In this document: in pieces, positions 7,210 to 16,096 of the stretch
Layout of the letters: the number at the start of each line of letters is the position of its first letter
How positions within the stretch are numbered: the first letter of the stretch is position 1
Source of the DNA: an uncultured Prevotella sp.
GTDB taxonomy: Bacteria; Bacteroidota; Bacteroidia; Bacteroidales; Bacteroidaceae
Assembly (NCBI GenBank): GCA_900322095.1
Contig: ONYS01000002.1
Coordinates: 1 to 48,652 of the forward strand
Direction: 5' to 3'
Length of the DNA: 48,652 nucleotides
The notes under the pieces: model-generated
The model's database searches: none
What the model was told of the DNA's origin: nothing
What the model saw: the letters and a program-made list of their open reading frames with translations, nothing else
Program-made: the position numbers and the translations under genes

Positions 7210-8943
7210 ATGACGACAAAGCCTATCATGCCCATGAGCCATTGGAGAAGAACCATCGTGCTGGCAGCCATTCTGGTGCTCACCCGGATGGTGGCGCTGG
7301 CCGCCCGCTCTGCCAGTCTGACGGATGTTCACAATCTGCCGGGCCTGACGGATGGGGAGCTGCTAGCCAAGGGAGACTATTATGCCAACAAAAAACAGGA
7401 GATGGACAGCGCCTTCGTCTGCTACACGCTCGTTGCCAACCGCTACCACGACAAAAAGGCGAACGGCGACAACACCCGCAACTGCATCCTCGCCCAGCGA
7501 AGCATCGGACTGATATACCTCTTCGACTACTACGACTTCCCCAACGCCTACCTGTCGTTCCTCAAGGCCAAGGAATGTGCCGAGGCCGACGGCCACCGCG
7601 ACCTGCTGCCTGACATCCTGCTGAACATCGCCGTGATAGAGGGCGAGCAGACCATGCTGATGTACAACCACAGCCACACCTACAACAAGGAGGTGTTCAT
7701 GCTGTTCAAGCAGGCCTTCCAGGCGGCGCGCCAGCAGCGGCAGTATGCCACGATGGTGCTCTGCATGCTCGACCTGCTGTCGATGACAACCTCGGGCGAT
7801 CATCTCAACCTCATCGGCGAGGAGATGAGGGCCGTGATGCACGACATTCCCGACAGCATCAAGCCGCTGGCCTATACCCGGCAGGCTATCATGGGCCTGA
7901 GAGCCATGGGCACCGACCACGACAAGGCCATCGGCTGCTTCAACGAGGCGCTGAGGCTGGCCCGCCGCGATGCCGACCCCTATGAGTTGCCGTCAATAGA
8001 ATGCATGCTGCACAACTACCTCTATGAATGCTTCCTCCGAAAGGGTGACCTGCCAACCGCCAAGAGCTACCTGCTGGCCAACCTGAAGATTGAGAGCGAC
8101 AACAACATCCTCATCGAGCGAAGCGCCACCTATGGCCGCCTCTATGATTTCTACACCACGCACCAGCCCGACAGCACCATGGCCACCCACTACCGCCTGC
8201 TGCAACTCGAGAGCAACTACGACATCGTCAACAAGAGCATGCTCGCCAGTCTCGACAAGACAAAGTTTCGCCACGAGCTGCTGAACATGCAGGAGGAGAT
8301 GCGCGCCGTGCAGCAAAAGAAGGAGGCACGGAGCATCATCATCATCCTCATGTCGGTGATGCTGGCGGTCATCGCCCTGTTTTCCTGGAAGCTCTACACC
8401 AAATACAGGCAGCTCGCACGCAGCAACCACCAGCTCTACCTGAACACCCAGGACCTCATCGCCGAGAGCGACCAGATGAAGCTGCTCATCCGCCAGATGA
8501 AGACCGACCACACCGCCGAGCCGCCCGAAGAGGGGGAAGGCAAGGCCGGCGGAGGCCCCACGGAGGCGACCTACAAGAACATCAAGATGGAGCAGCACGA
8601 CATCGACCATCTGCTGGTGAAGATCCTGTCGGTGATGGAGACCTCCGACGCCATCTTCTCGGAACAGTTCTCACAGGAGACGCTCTGCCAGCTGACCAAC
8701 AGCAACCGCGTGCATCTCTCGTATGTGCTCAAGCAGAATGGCACCAGCTTCTACACGCTCTTGGGAAAATACCGCATACAAGAGGCCTGCCGCCGGATGA
8801 ACGACCACGAAAGATACGGACATCTGACCATCGAAGCCATCGGCCATAGCGTCGGCTATAAGTCGAACTCGAGTTTCATCGCCGCGTTTAAGCGCTACAC
8901 GGGTCTGAAGCCTTCTGAGTATCTATTGGCAAGGAAAATGTAA
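7210..8943 (+). CDS. Membrane-anchored TPR-AraC transcription regulator (island copy)
   Basis: The protein has about 577 residues in the order: N-terminal hydrophobic signal or anchor (IVLAAILVL), a helical TPR-like region of about 330 residues, a second transmembrane segment (IIIILMSVMLAVIALFSW) near residue 380, a coiled linker, and an AraC-type DNA-binding domain in the last 100 residues (LTIEAIGHSVGYKSNSSF, then FKRYTGLKPSEYL). The layout implies a periplasmic sensor part coupled to a cytoplasmic DNA-binding part, without a histidine kinase. The secreted repeat protein follows at 142 bp in the same direction. The same pair of genes in the same order is found at 20319-23952, so the regulator probably controls its neighbour. 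The ATG at 7210 was chosen over 7174, an upstream in-frame start close to the promoter. Confidence 0.82.
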   Translation: MTTKPIMPMSHWRRTIVLAAILVLTRMVALAARSASLTDVHNLPGLTDGELLAKGDYYANKKQEMDSAFVCYTLVANRYHDKKANGDNTRNCILAQRSIGLIYLFDYYDFPNAYLSFLKAKECAEADGHRDLLPDILLNIAVIEGEQTMLMYNHSHTYNKEVFMLFKQAFQAARQQRQYATMVLCMLDLLSMTTSGDHLNLIGEEMRAVMHDIPDSIKPLAYTRQAIMGLRAMGTDHDKAIGCFNEALRLARRDADPYELPSIECMLHNYLYECFLRKGDLPTAKSYLLANLKIESDNNILIERSATYGRLYDFYTTHQPDSTMATHYRLLQLESNYDIVNKSMLASLDKTKFRHELLNMQEEMRAVQQKKEARSIIIILMSVMLAVIALFSWKLYTKYRQLARSNHQLYLNTQDLIAESDQMKLLIRQMKTDHTAEPPEEGEGKAGGGPTEATYKNIKMEQHDIDHLLVKILSVMETSDAIFSEQFSQETLCQLTNSNRVHLSYVLKQNGTSFYTLLGKYRIQEACRRMNDHERYGHLTIEAIGHSVGYKSNSSFIAAFKRYTGLKPSEYLLARKM

Positions 8944-9037
8944 GTGCGGGCATCAATCTGTAGGCAGAATAGGTCCGTTTAAGCTTAAACGAAAGTCTTT
9001 TCGACCGATGGCAGGCCTTGCTTATCGGGAATCTGCA

Positions 9038-9046
9038 TATCTTTGC
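9038..9046 (+). promoter_or_regulatory. -7 box for the secreted repeat protein
   Basis: TATCTTTGC fits TAnnTTTGC, 40 bases before the ATG at 9086. The upstream 90 bases between the regulator stop and this box are the obvious place for AraC binding. Confidence 0.65.
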
Positions 9047-9085
9047 AAAAGAATGTTTCACCAAACCATTAAAAGAAGGAGCATT

Positions 9086-11611
9086 ATGAAGAGAGTTTAC
9101 AACAGCTTTCTCCTGACCTTCATGTTGCTGCTCATCAGCCTCCCCGGCGCCTATGCCCAGGAGCTGAATGGCATCAAGGAAGGAAGGAGCCTCGTCAGCA
9201 ATGGCCAGTTGGGCCGAGTAGCAGCCTCGTTTGCCGAAGGGCGCAATCAAGTCCCCGCAAAGGCAGCCAAGCGTCAGGACCCGATCACCACACCCCTGGG
9301 CACCGCCCGTGACTACTCCCTGACGGAATTCTATTTCCGGAACACCTATCGCCAGGGATGGCTGTCGGGCTATGCCGACAAAGTGTACTTCGATGGCAAC
9401 GACGTCTACTTCAAGGACCTCGTCTACCTTGTGGCCGACGGCACCTACGTCAAAGGAACGATCACCTCGGGCGACAGCCACAACGGCGTAATCACCATCC
9501 CGAACATGCAGTATTGCTCTTCCTCCTGCCGAGCTGCCATCGCCACAGTGAACAGCAACGGCTCGCTCATCGTCGACACCACGGCCGCGGCATTCCAGTT
9601 CACCATCAAGGACGACACCATCACGAGCAATGCTGTCGACGCCACGGGGGGCCACATGTACATCCTCGCCATCAACGACGATGATGAGATACAATGCTAC
9701 AGCGCCGCACACGAGTATGAGCCCGTCGACGAGGCTGCAATGACCGAGATCACGATGCCCCAGAACGTCACGGCACAGAAATATCGCTACGTGTGCCAGC
9801 AGGTGCAGCCCACGGAGGCTTATGCCATGGACAACGCCAAGGTGGCCATCGATGGCACCGACTGCTATATCTCCGGACTGGTGGACGCCGACACAAGCTT
9901 GTGCATCAAGGGCACCATCGCCGGCGACTCCATCGTCTTCGCCCTGCCGGAATATCTGGGCAAGCGCAACAATGCCTACACCTACCTGCGCGCCGGCGAG
10001 CTCTATTGGGACACCGACCCCGACACCGGCGAGGAGGCACGCTACTACCGCATACTATACGGCAAGGACAAAGTGGTGTTCAGCTACGACAAGGCCAGTG
10101 GGAAGATGAAGTGCAACGACTTCCTCATCATCACCTCGGGCAAGGCCACCACGCTCTCCTACCTCAACGAACCGACACTGACCGTCTTCGACTACCAGAT
10201 GGTGACTGTGCCTGACTCGGCAACGGTGAAAGACTATCTGCTGAGCGTAGAGCAGGAGACCGGCAACGGCCGGACAAGCTCGAAAATCCGGGTGGCGCAA
10301 GACGGCGACGACTTCTATTTCATGGACCTCTATCGCTATTGCCCCGACTTCGCCTTCAAGGGCACACGCCGCGGCGACTCGATCTATGTCGACTTCCCGC
10401 AGTATGTGGGGCAGTACCGGGGCAGCGACTGCTTCATGAACGCCGGATTCCTACAGACCATGGACTACTATGGCTATAAATACTATTTCTATCACGTCAG
10501 CCCCGATGTGACGTCGGTGCGGATGGCCTACGACGAAGCCACCAGCACCATCAGCTGCGACACCATCCTCGTGATGAGCGACCAGACTGGAAGCGTGGGC
10601 GGCGACTTCTACAAGCCTGTCTATTCGCCCTTCAACTATGAGGTGGCTGTCGTGCCCGACGGTGCTGAGGAGATGGACTACGTGCTCTACAACCACGACC
10701 TTGACGGCACGGAGCAGACGCCCAAGCTAGTGAACATCGCCCGGGCGGGTGATGACTTCTATTTCCTAAACCACGAAGACGACACGAGCATCCTCTTCAA
10801 GGGCACGCTGAAAGACGGGCGCCTGAGCGTAGAGGTGCCACAATATGTGGGTGGCTCGCGCATCGACTTCATCCATGGCGCCGACGTGGTGAAAACGCTG
10901 GACGAGGATGGCGACACGGTGACCGAACTGGCCCATATAGACAGCCTGACGGAGGTGACGTTCGTCTACGACGAAGCCACCAAGACGCTCTCCACCGACC
11001 GCGCCCTGGTGATGATGGACATCAATGGCCACCAGGTGGACCTGTTCTGCGCGCCTGTCTATAAGCTCTATGTTGCCAAGGCAGCCACGCCAGCCGACCC
11101 GGAGATCGTCTCGTGGGAATACAACGAGAGCTACAACCAGTATAAGTTCATGGTCAAGATACCCAACAAGGATGTCAACGGCGACTATATTGACCCGGAG
11201 GGCATCTCCTATCGAGTATACTTCGACGACCAGCCCTACACATTCACGACAGCGCTGTATCCTTCCGACTTCGATGTGGACACCGAGGTGATCCCCTTCG
11301 CGTTCACCTGCAGCGACATCACGGATGAGTATGGTGAGCCAACGGTCAGAAAGATCTGGCTCAACGAGAAGCCAGAGACAAAGATCGGCATACAGTCGGC
11401 CTTCACCTATGATGGCACGACAAACTGGAGCAACGTCGTCTCCTACGACATCGTGACAACCGGCATCAGCGTGAGCAGTGACGCCCGCGTTGTCGCCACC
11501 GACTACTATGACCTCTCGGGCAGAAGGGTTGATGCTCATGCCCAGGGCATCGTCATCGTGAAAACGAGATTCTCCGACGGTACAGCGAGGGTGAGCAAGA
11601 GGGTGAAGTAA
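9086..11611 (+). CDS. Large secreted repeat protein with C-terminal sorting-like tail (island copy)
   Basis: The protein has 841 residues. The ATG at 9086 follows AGAAGGAGC and opens a signal peptide ending near AYAQ. Four related units of about 130-150 residues follow, starting near 81, 232, 372 and 525. Each has the pattern D-x-DFYF...FKGT...GDSI/GRLSV...PQYVG, suggesting beta-rich repeats. Residues about 660-770 begin ATPADPEI and contain YRVYFDDQPYTF; this block also occurs in the protein at 20319-22034. The last 36 residues (YYDLSGRRVDAHAQGIVIV) resemble tails of many Prevotella secreted proteins, perhaps a type IX-like sorting signal. No enzyme motif was seen. A surface or secreted binding role is an inference. 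Confidence 0.8.
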   Translation: MKRVYNSFLLTFMLLLISLPGAYAQELNGIKEGRSLVSNGQLGRVAASFAEGRNQVPAKAAKRQDPITTPLGTARDYSLTEFYFRNTYRQGWLSGYADKVYFDGNDVYFKDLVYLVADGTYVKGTITSGDSHNGVITIPNMQYCSSSCRAAIATVNSNGSLIVDTTAAAFQFTIKDDTITSNAVDATGGHMYILAINDDDEIQCYSAAHEYEPVDEAAMTEITMPQNVTAQKYRYVCQQVQPTEAYAMDNAKVAIDGTDCYISGLVDADTSLCIKGTIAGDSIVFALPEYLGKRNNAYTYLRAGELYWDTDPDTGEEARYYRILYGKDKVVFSYDKASGKMKCNDFLIITSGKATTLSYLNEPTLTVFDYQMVTVPDSATVKDYLLSVEQETGNGRTSSKIRVAQDGDDFYFMDLYRYCPDFAFKGTRRGDSIYVDFPQYVGQYRGSDCFMNAGFLQTMDYYGYKYYFYHVSPDVTSVRMAYDEATSTISCDTILVMSDQTGSVGGDFYKPVYSPFNYEVAVVPDGAEEMDYVLYNHDLDGTEQTPKLVNIARAGDDFYFLNHEDDTSILFKGTLKDGRLSVEVPQYVGGSRIDFIHGADVVKTLDEDGDTVTELAHIDSLTEVTFVYDEATKTLSTDRALVMMDINGHQVDLFCAPVYKLYVAKAATPADPEIVSWEYNESYNQYKFMVKIPNKDVNGDYIDPEGISYRVYFDDQPYTFTTALYPSDFDVDTEVIPFAFTCSDITDEYGEPTVRKIWLNEKPETKIGIQSAFTYDGTTNWSNVVSYDIVTTGISVSSDARVVATDYYDLSGRRVDAHAQGIVIVKTRFSDGTARVSKRVK

Positions 11612-11636
11612 CCATCCCCCCACCGTTACAATAGCT

Positions 11637-11672
11637 GCGGCCATGAGCAGGCACTAGCCCGCTCATGGCCGC
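11637..11672 (+). terminator. Hairpin after the secreted repeat protein gene
   Basis: GCGGCCATGAGC pairs perfectly with GCTCATGGCCGC over a 12-base loop, 26 bases beyond the stop. Only a weak T-rich stretch follows, so rho-independent action is likely but not certain. Confidence 0.55.
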
Positions 11673-11797
11673 GGTGTGTTTCATAGGTCTCATCCGGTAA
11701 ATCACGTAATGCTATAGTCCCGTAGTGGAAACACAATTTGGCCATAGGTGATGCATAGCGAAACACACGGGGGATATGGAGGCATACAATCAAAACG

Positions 11798-11854
11798 GGT
11801 CTGTGTTGAATAGAGTGGGTAATGCGGCGCGCTACCCACACTTCAACACAGACC
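11798..11854. terminator. Long inverted repeat between convergent genes
   Basis: GGTCTGTGTTGAA (11798-11810) pairs perfectly with TTCAACACAGACC (11842-11854). Inside, GTGGGTA pairs with TACCCAC, giving 20 pairs in all. It lies 3 bases beyond the stop of the leftward lipoprotein gene and is followed on that strand by CGTTTTG. A terminator for that gene, possibly acting both ways, is the simplest reading. Confidence 0.55.
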
Positions 11855-11856
11855 GT

Positions 11857-12333
11857 CTACTTCCCTCTTTGGTTCACCCACAGCAATTTTCTGATATCTA
11901 CATTCCACAGCCAAACTATGCTGCCTCGCTCACCCGTGCTGTCGTTAGGCTGCACGGTGGCCTTGACGTGGTTTCCTTGTATGATGAGTGTCGCCCATCC
12001 ATTGGATACGGTGTCACCCCACACGCGGTCGACCATCACTTGACCATCGCCATTCAGACAACTGAAGTCTGAATCGGCAAGGCAGAAATCGAGATGCTGA
12101 TAGTTGGTGCAGGTCAGCACATATTCCCCGCCCGTGGCAGGGACCTTCAGAGATGAGGCATCCTTCCGCCCATCGTTGAGGCATGATGGCGAGTCGCACG
12201 CCAACTGGATAGGTGCCCAAAGACCATCGGGCCCAATGAATTCGCCCGAGTCATTGGAACAACTGGCGAATAGGCAAAACGATAACATTGCCAGTGTAAG
12301 TGATTGAATGAAATGTTTCATGGGCTGTGTCAT
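11857..12333 (-). CDS. Lipoprotein with BACON-like domain
   Basis: The protein has 158 residues (about 154 if the second ATG at 12321 is used). A lipoprotein signal ends in the lipobox FASC, followed by Ser-Asn-Asp. The rest includes VPATGGEYVLTCTN and WATLIIQGNHVKATVQPNDS, which resembles the beta-sandwich BACON domain of Bacteroidetes surface proteins, and ends KLLWVNQRGK. Probable place: outer membrane or cell surface. It is the last gene of a leftward set after the RHS protein and another lipoprotein, 44 bases after the latter. It could be part of the immunity or surface partner set of the RHS locus, but nothing proves this. Confidence 0.65.
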   Translation of the reverse strand: MTQPMKHFIQSLTLAMLSFCLFASCSNDSGEFIGPDGLWAPIQLACDSPSCLNDGRKDASSLKVPATGGEYVLTCTNYQHLDFCLADSDFSCLNGDGQVMVDRVWGDTVSNGWATLIIQGNHVKATVQPNDSTGERGSIVWLWNVDIRKLLWVNQRGK

Positions 12334-12377
12334 GTTAAGTACTGCAAATAAGTGAAACTGTCTATAGTCTATAACCC

Positions 12378-12887
12378 TTAAGAAAATTTCGCGTTATAGA
12401 AGATTTCTTTATCAAGCAATCTCCCTTGCGAATTTGTGATTTTAATTAATTTCATTTCCTGACATTCAATCGAGTCCATATGACCTATTGAAAGATTAGG
12501 TTTGTCTATCCCAGATATTAATACGTATTGCCTTAATGTTGTAGAATCAGGAGTGCTTAACTCTTCTAAATTAAGTTGCCCTTTTTTATACTTTATTTTA
12601 TAAAAGTGATAATGCCTTGATGATATTCTAAGAACAGGAGTAGCTGGTTCATAGAAAATCGTATCTGATCCTGGCTTGTAATATATGTACAAGTTCCACA
12701 CCAATGGGCTGTTGGTAATAGTGAGAGTGTCAGTATTGTTGATAACAATATCATTGATATCTCCATAATCCTTAACAAGAAGTTTAATCTTATATTTGGA
12801 GTTGTAATAGGTATAGTCGATTGCATCATGCTTTTGTGAGCATGAAACTAGAATAGCCAAAAGAAAGACTACAAGTACATTTTTCAT
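12378..12887 (-). CDS. Lipoprotein next to the RHS protein; candidate immunity protein
   Basis: The ATG at 12887 opens MKNVLVVFLLAILVSCSQK, a lipoprotein signal with cysteine at position 17. An upstream in-frame ATG (12971) would overlap the RHS gene and bury the signal, so it was not used. The mature part is about 150 residues, lysine- and tyrosine-rich, and not recognised. It starts 13 bases after the RHS stop and shares its low GC content. In polymorphic toxin loci the gene directly after the toxin tip is usually its immunity protein; a periplasmic lipoprotein would suit a toxin acting in the envelope. That role is inferred from position only. Confidence 0.65.
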   Translation of the reverse strand: MKNVLVVFLLAILVSCSQKHDAIDYTYYNSKYKIKLLVKDYGDINDIVINNTDTLTITNSPLVWNLYIYYKPGSDTIFYEPATPVLRISSRHYHFYKIKYKKGQLNLEELSTPDSTTLRQYVLISGIDKPNLSIGHMDSIECQEMKLIKITNSQGRLLDKEIFYNAKFS

Positions 12888-12900
12888 CTTTTTTGTTCCA

Positions 12901-15201
12901 TTAATAGTAGTTCCCAAGTATTTCTGTAAAATATCCATAAAATTCTGCATTCCTGGTTGATTGCTCTTCAATATGGAACTCTATTTTGTTTGATTTGTGG
13001 AAATCTTGCCAGGATTGGTAGGTGTCAAACCCTAACCGAGCCAAGGAATATGGCAAGCCGTTTTTAGCAGAAACAATACCAGCTGCCATATTGCCTATAT
13101 CCCTAGCAGAAGCAATAACTTTTTTCCCTTTATAGTTTCCCCAAGTAGCCCTTCCTATTGGCATGCCTCGATATGCATAAGATAGTTCACTACTAACCAC
13201 AAAGGAATTGCCATCAGTCACCTTGAAATCATATTTATGATTTCCACGAGCATTGTATATGTATTCAAGTATGTTATAATAAGAGAAAGCCTGATGAATT
13301 TTGAAATGGTTTAAAAATTTTATTCCAGAATCATTAGTCATATTAATGATGCTTCTGACCCATGTCCTTTTCTTTGAATCATAAAAACTAGTTGTTGTTG
13401 GAGTGATACCGATAGATGACCCTCGTGTTAAAATTCCTTTCTTGTTTTTATGATAAACATATATATTTCTATCATCATCCATTAAATTACCACCGAATAC
13501 CTCATAAGTGTAATTTCCAGTCATATAAACCCAAGTGCTTTTGCCATTAGGGTCTATATGCCTAACAGGATTGCCTAAACAATAGGTATACGAACTTAAG
13601 GGATAATATTTTTCCGCCATCGGGTCCACGCTCGTCCACTGCGCGAGCACAGGGTCGTACTGCCGGGCACCATAGTCGTAAGTGTCCAGTCCGTGTGTGC
13701 GGTCGAGCTCCTTGCCGTTGTACTTGTATGGCTGCATGTTCACGTTCTTTGCCGTAGCGTCACTGTATGGTGTGCCGAAAGGATAGTAGTCGAGGCTCTG
13801 GCGTACCTTGCCTTCTTCGTCCACCACCTGACGCACATTGCCCAGATGGTCGCGGTTATAATACATGAACGCCATTGAGGTGATTTTATTGCGGTCGATG
13901 ATAGCCGATGAGTCTGTTGGCGGTGTAAAGACTCCCTGGGTGATGGCTTTGGAGGGTGCAATCGGCAAAAGCGGCCTGAAGGGATCAGGTTGCCCCGGGT
14001 CCACGTCAGAAGGCTCATCGATGTACCCCACCTGGCAATATCCACCGGGATAGAGGTAACGCTTCGCCCTGCCGTTGATAAGGACGAGGCTGCCCAGGTA
14101 GTCGGTGGAGTCTTTCGACAATGTCTCCCGCCGTGTCAGGTCATGTCTCTCGCCCATGGGCACCGTAATGTTTGGCATGGCTTTGTAGTGCACAGCACGC
14201 AGCTTGCGGCCGCTGGCCGAGTAGACATACTCCGTGACGCATCCATTGGTGAACTGTATGCGCCGCGGGCAGTTGTTGTCATCATATTCGATGAGCGCGA
14301 TGCCCTTGTTCAGGTCCCCCGTCATGGCACCGTCGGCGTTGAAGGTATATTCCTCCTCCACGTTGTTGTCATCATCGTTGAAGTCGAACGAGCCCTTGCT
14401 GACAAGGCGCGGCGCACGGTCAATGACTTTCTGTAAGCGGTTGCCACGCCGTGTGATAGTCAGCTCGTCGATGCTGCCATAGGAGCCATCCTGCCGGCGT
14501 CCGTTCCTCACAAGCCCCATGATATTACCGTTGGCGTCATAGCCGGTGATGCGCTCATCGTATCGGCCCACCTTGTCACTGAGGCCACTGCCTTCGCCGT
14601 ATTCTGCACGGGGCATCCGTCCCAGGGCGTCGTACGACAGTTTGTAGCCACAGAGTTGTGTACTGTCTCGTGACCACGCCAACTGGCTGATGTCACCATT
14701 GTAGCGTGGAACGCCAGTCGTTGGGTTGGCATACGCCAGACGCTCAGTGAACCTGCCCGCGGTGATTGTTGTTGTCCATCCGTGAAGGTCGTAGCCATAC
14801 GTCTCCTCGCCTGCCTTGCCCGGGCGCCGGCGGCTGATGAACCGTCCCAAGTCATCATAGCCGATGCTGGCAATCCTGTGCGTGCCGGCAGCCTGTGCCA
14901 ATTCCAGTGCCTTGTCGGCATCTACTACGATCTTACGCTTCACCTGGGTGATAGCGTCGTTGATCACCCCGCTGCTCTTGATACGGCTGGCGGTGGGAAT
15001 GCTGCAGTTGAATAGCTGAGCAATACCAGAGATACCGTATACAAGATGCTTTGTATTCGGAGCATCATCTACTACTTCCGCGGCGACATTCTTCTGAATG
15101 AAGTGCAGATTGTTCAGGAAGAAGGCGAACTCTTCGCCGTTCATCATGCAGAGGGGCTTCTGAAGCAACTCCTCCATAGATAAATTTTTAATGCTTGTCA
15201 T
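12901..15201 (-). CDS. RHS-repeat protein with N-terminal DUF3853 domain and variable C-terminal tip
   Basis: The protein has 766 residues. Residues 1-105 resemble DUF3853 proteins of Bacteroidales mobile elements (MNGEEFAFFLNNL, YGISGIAQLFNCSIPTASRI, AITQVKRKIVVDADKALELA), a helix-turn-helix type. From about residue 107 the sequence is RHS: YD repeats (IGYDDLGRFISRRR, GYDANGNIMG) up to the RHS-associated core at about 503-553 (YDYGARQYDPVLAQWTSVDP, ending IDPNGKS). The last 210 residues are a different, AT-rich tip. Its segment YRGMPIGR, RDIGNMAAGIVSAKNG, LARLGFDTYQSWQ slightly recalls polymorphic toxin type 44 tips, with low certainty. No signal peptide is present and most of the usual RHS N-terminus is missing. 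Either a recombination joined two genes in frame, or this is a cytoplasmic RHS variant. Confidence 0.75.
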   Translation of the reverse strand: MTSIKNLSMEELLQKPLCMMNGEEFAFFLNNLHFIQKNVAAEVVDDAPNTKHLVYGISGIAQLFNCSIPTASRIKSSGVINDAITQVKRKIVVDADKALELAQAAGTHRIASIGYDDLGRFISRRRPGKAGEETYGYDLHGWTTTITAGRFTERLAYANPTTGVPRYNGDISQLAWSRDSTQLCGYKLSYDALGRMPRAEYGEGSGLSDKVGRYDERITGYDANGNIMGLVRNGRRQDGSYGSIDELTITRRGNRLQKVIDRAPRLVSKGSFDFNDDDNNVEEEYTFNADGAMTGDLNKGIALIEYDDNNCPRRIQFTNGCVTEYVYSASGRKLRAVHYKAMPNITVPMGERHDLTRRETLSKDSTDYLGSLVLINGRAKRYLYPGGYCQVGYIDEPSDVDPGQPDPFRPLLPIAPSKAITQGVFTPPTDSSAIIDRNKITSMAFMYYNRDHLGNVRQVVDEEGKVRQSLDYYPFGTPYSDATAKNVNMQPYKYNGKELDRTHGLDTYDYGARQYDPVLAQWTSVDPMAEKYYPLSSYTYCLGNPVRHIDPNGKSTWVYMTGNYTYEVFGGNLMDDDRNIYVYHKNKKGILTRGSSIGITPTTTSFYDSKKRTWVRSIINMTNDSGIKFLNHFKIHQAFSYYNILEYIYNARGNHKYDFKVTDGNSFVVSSELSYAYRGMPIGRATWGNYKGKKVIASARDIGNMAAGIVSAKNGLPYSLARLGFDTYQSWQDFHKSNKIEFHIEEQSTRNAEFYGYFTEILGNYY

Positions 15202-15605
15202 GGTGTTTTGTATGTATTAGAGATATTGGGCCATCTCTCGATGGACAAAGTGTTTGTGTGTGTTATAACGCCAGGGAGAATACTCCTTAGCGGCTGTGTC
15301 ACAGGCATAAAAGACTGTGGCATCGTTCTGGGCGGAGCATATACCATGCTCATATTCCTCGGAGGTGGGCGAAGTGTGATGTTCATAGATATTATTATTA
15401 ATACGCCCACAAAATTACACATATTTCCTGAATGTTGCAAATGCGTTACGAGACGCTATGTTGCTAATTGTTAATCAATAGTAGCTGAACTTTTTCGTTT
15501 GTGCACTCAATGATATTCAAATAATGTAATTTTAATGTCAAATGTTAAAACAAAGCGTAAAAGTTTATAATTTATTGACTTTATTTTAACAGGTGTGTAC
15601 TCATT
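15202..15605. promoter_or_regulatory. Region upstream of the RHS gene with a leftward -7 box
   Basis: No convincing gene is present. On the minus strand TAATTTTGT at 15409-15417 is close to TAnnTTTGC and could start the RHS message with a leader of about 200 bases. The rest, 15480-15600, is AT-rich with nothing recognisable. Confidence 0.4.
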
Positions 15606-15869
15606 TCAAAAGCTTAGTTCTCTGATTTCGGCATCAACGACAAAGAAGTCACCATCCTTGTCTTGAAGTACGTTCCGTGGGACTATATCCCAAATGACAT
15701 ACCTGACATTCTTATATCGTCCTTCATCGTTAACTTTAACGAAGCCAATAGCCGACATGTAGGTATCAATTTCGATTTTTGTTGCAGGTTTGGCGTCCTT
15801 TATAAGATCTTGCGCTATCACCGGCATGACGCTTCTGCCATCATACCCTGCAAAATTGCAGCTAAGTTC
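15606..15869 (-). pseudogene. C-terminal fragment of a kinase-like gene
   Basis: The open frame between a TAA at 15870-15872 and the stop at 15606 gives about 87 residues: AGYDGRSVMPVIAQDLIKDA, EIDTYMSAIGF, then YVIWDIVPRNVLQDKDGDFF and VVDAEIREL. The end resembles the last part of the kinase-like domains of Bacteroidales mobile elements (WD-x-x-P-x-NV-x-x-D-x-D-G-x-x...D). The first two thirds of such a protein are missing and the frame begins in mid-domain. The internal ATG at 15827 would give 73 residues. A leftover of a larger gene is most likely. Confidence 0.5.
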
Positions 15870-15892
15870 TTAGCAATATCAAAATAAAAATG

Positions 15893-15901
15893 TATCTTTG
15901 C
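15893..15901 (+). promoter_or_regulatory. -7 box for the small protein/GNAT operon
   Basis: TATCTTTGC, a full match to TAnnTTTGC, lies 28 bases before the ATG at 15929, with GAAGAAAGGGA between as a possible ribosome-binding site. Confidence 0.7.
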
Positions 15902-15928
15902 AGCATAAAAGAAGAAAGGGAATCGAAT

Positions 15929-16096
15929 ATGTATAAGCCAAGAGCCGTGCCAGTACTGACTGGTAAGAACGCCGCATACTTCAATGAGATACAGAAGCGT
16001 GCAGCAACTGAGGATGCTGGTTTTGATGTGAAAGCCGCATTCAACAGAATGAAGGTCATCATTGCTAATACAATGGGTAGAGGCAATGACGCTTAA
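15929..16096 (+). CDS. Small protein preceding GNAT; candidate antitoxin
   Basis: The protein has 55 residues (MYKPRAVPVLTGKNAAYFNE, then a charged helix and FNRMKVIIANTMGRGNDA). An in-frame ATG at 15890 would start inside the promoter, so 15929 is preferred. The stop overlaps the start of the next gene by 11 bases, which implies coupled translation. A short basic protein before an acetyltransferase is the layout of GNAT toxin-antitoxin pairs, although the typical ribbon-helix-helix signature (DUF1778) is not recognised here. Function is inferred only from layout. Confidence 0.65.
   Translation: MYKPRAVPVLTGKNAAYFNEIQKRAATEDAGFDVKAAFNRMKVIIANTMGRGNDA

Noticed and set aside
15208-15474. 88-residue rightward open frame upstream of the RHS gene
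   Set aside because: No ribosome-binding site, no family likeness, and it lies across the likely RHS promoter and leader.
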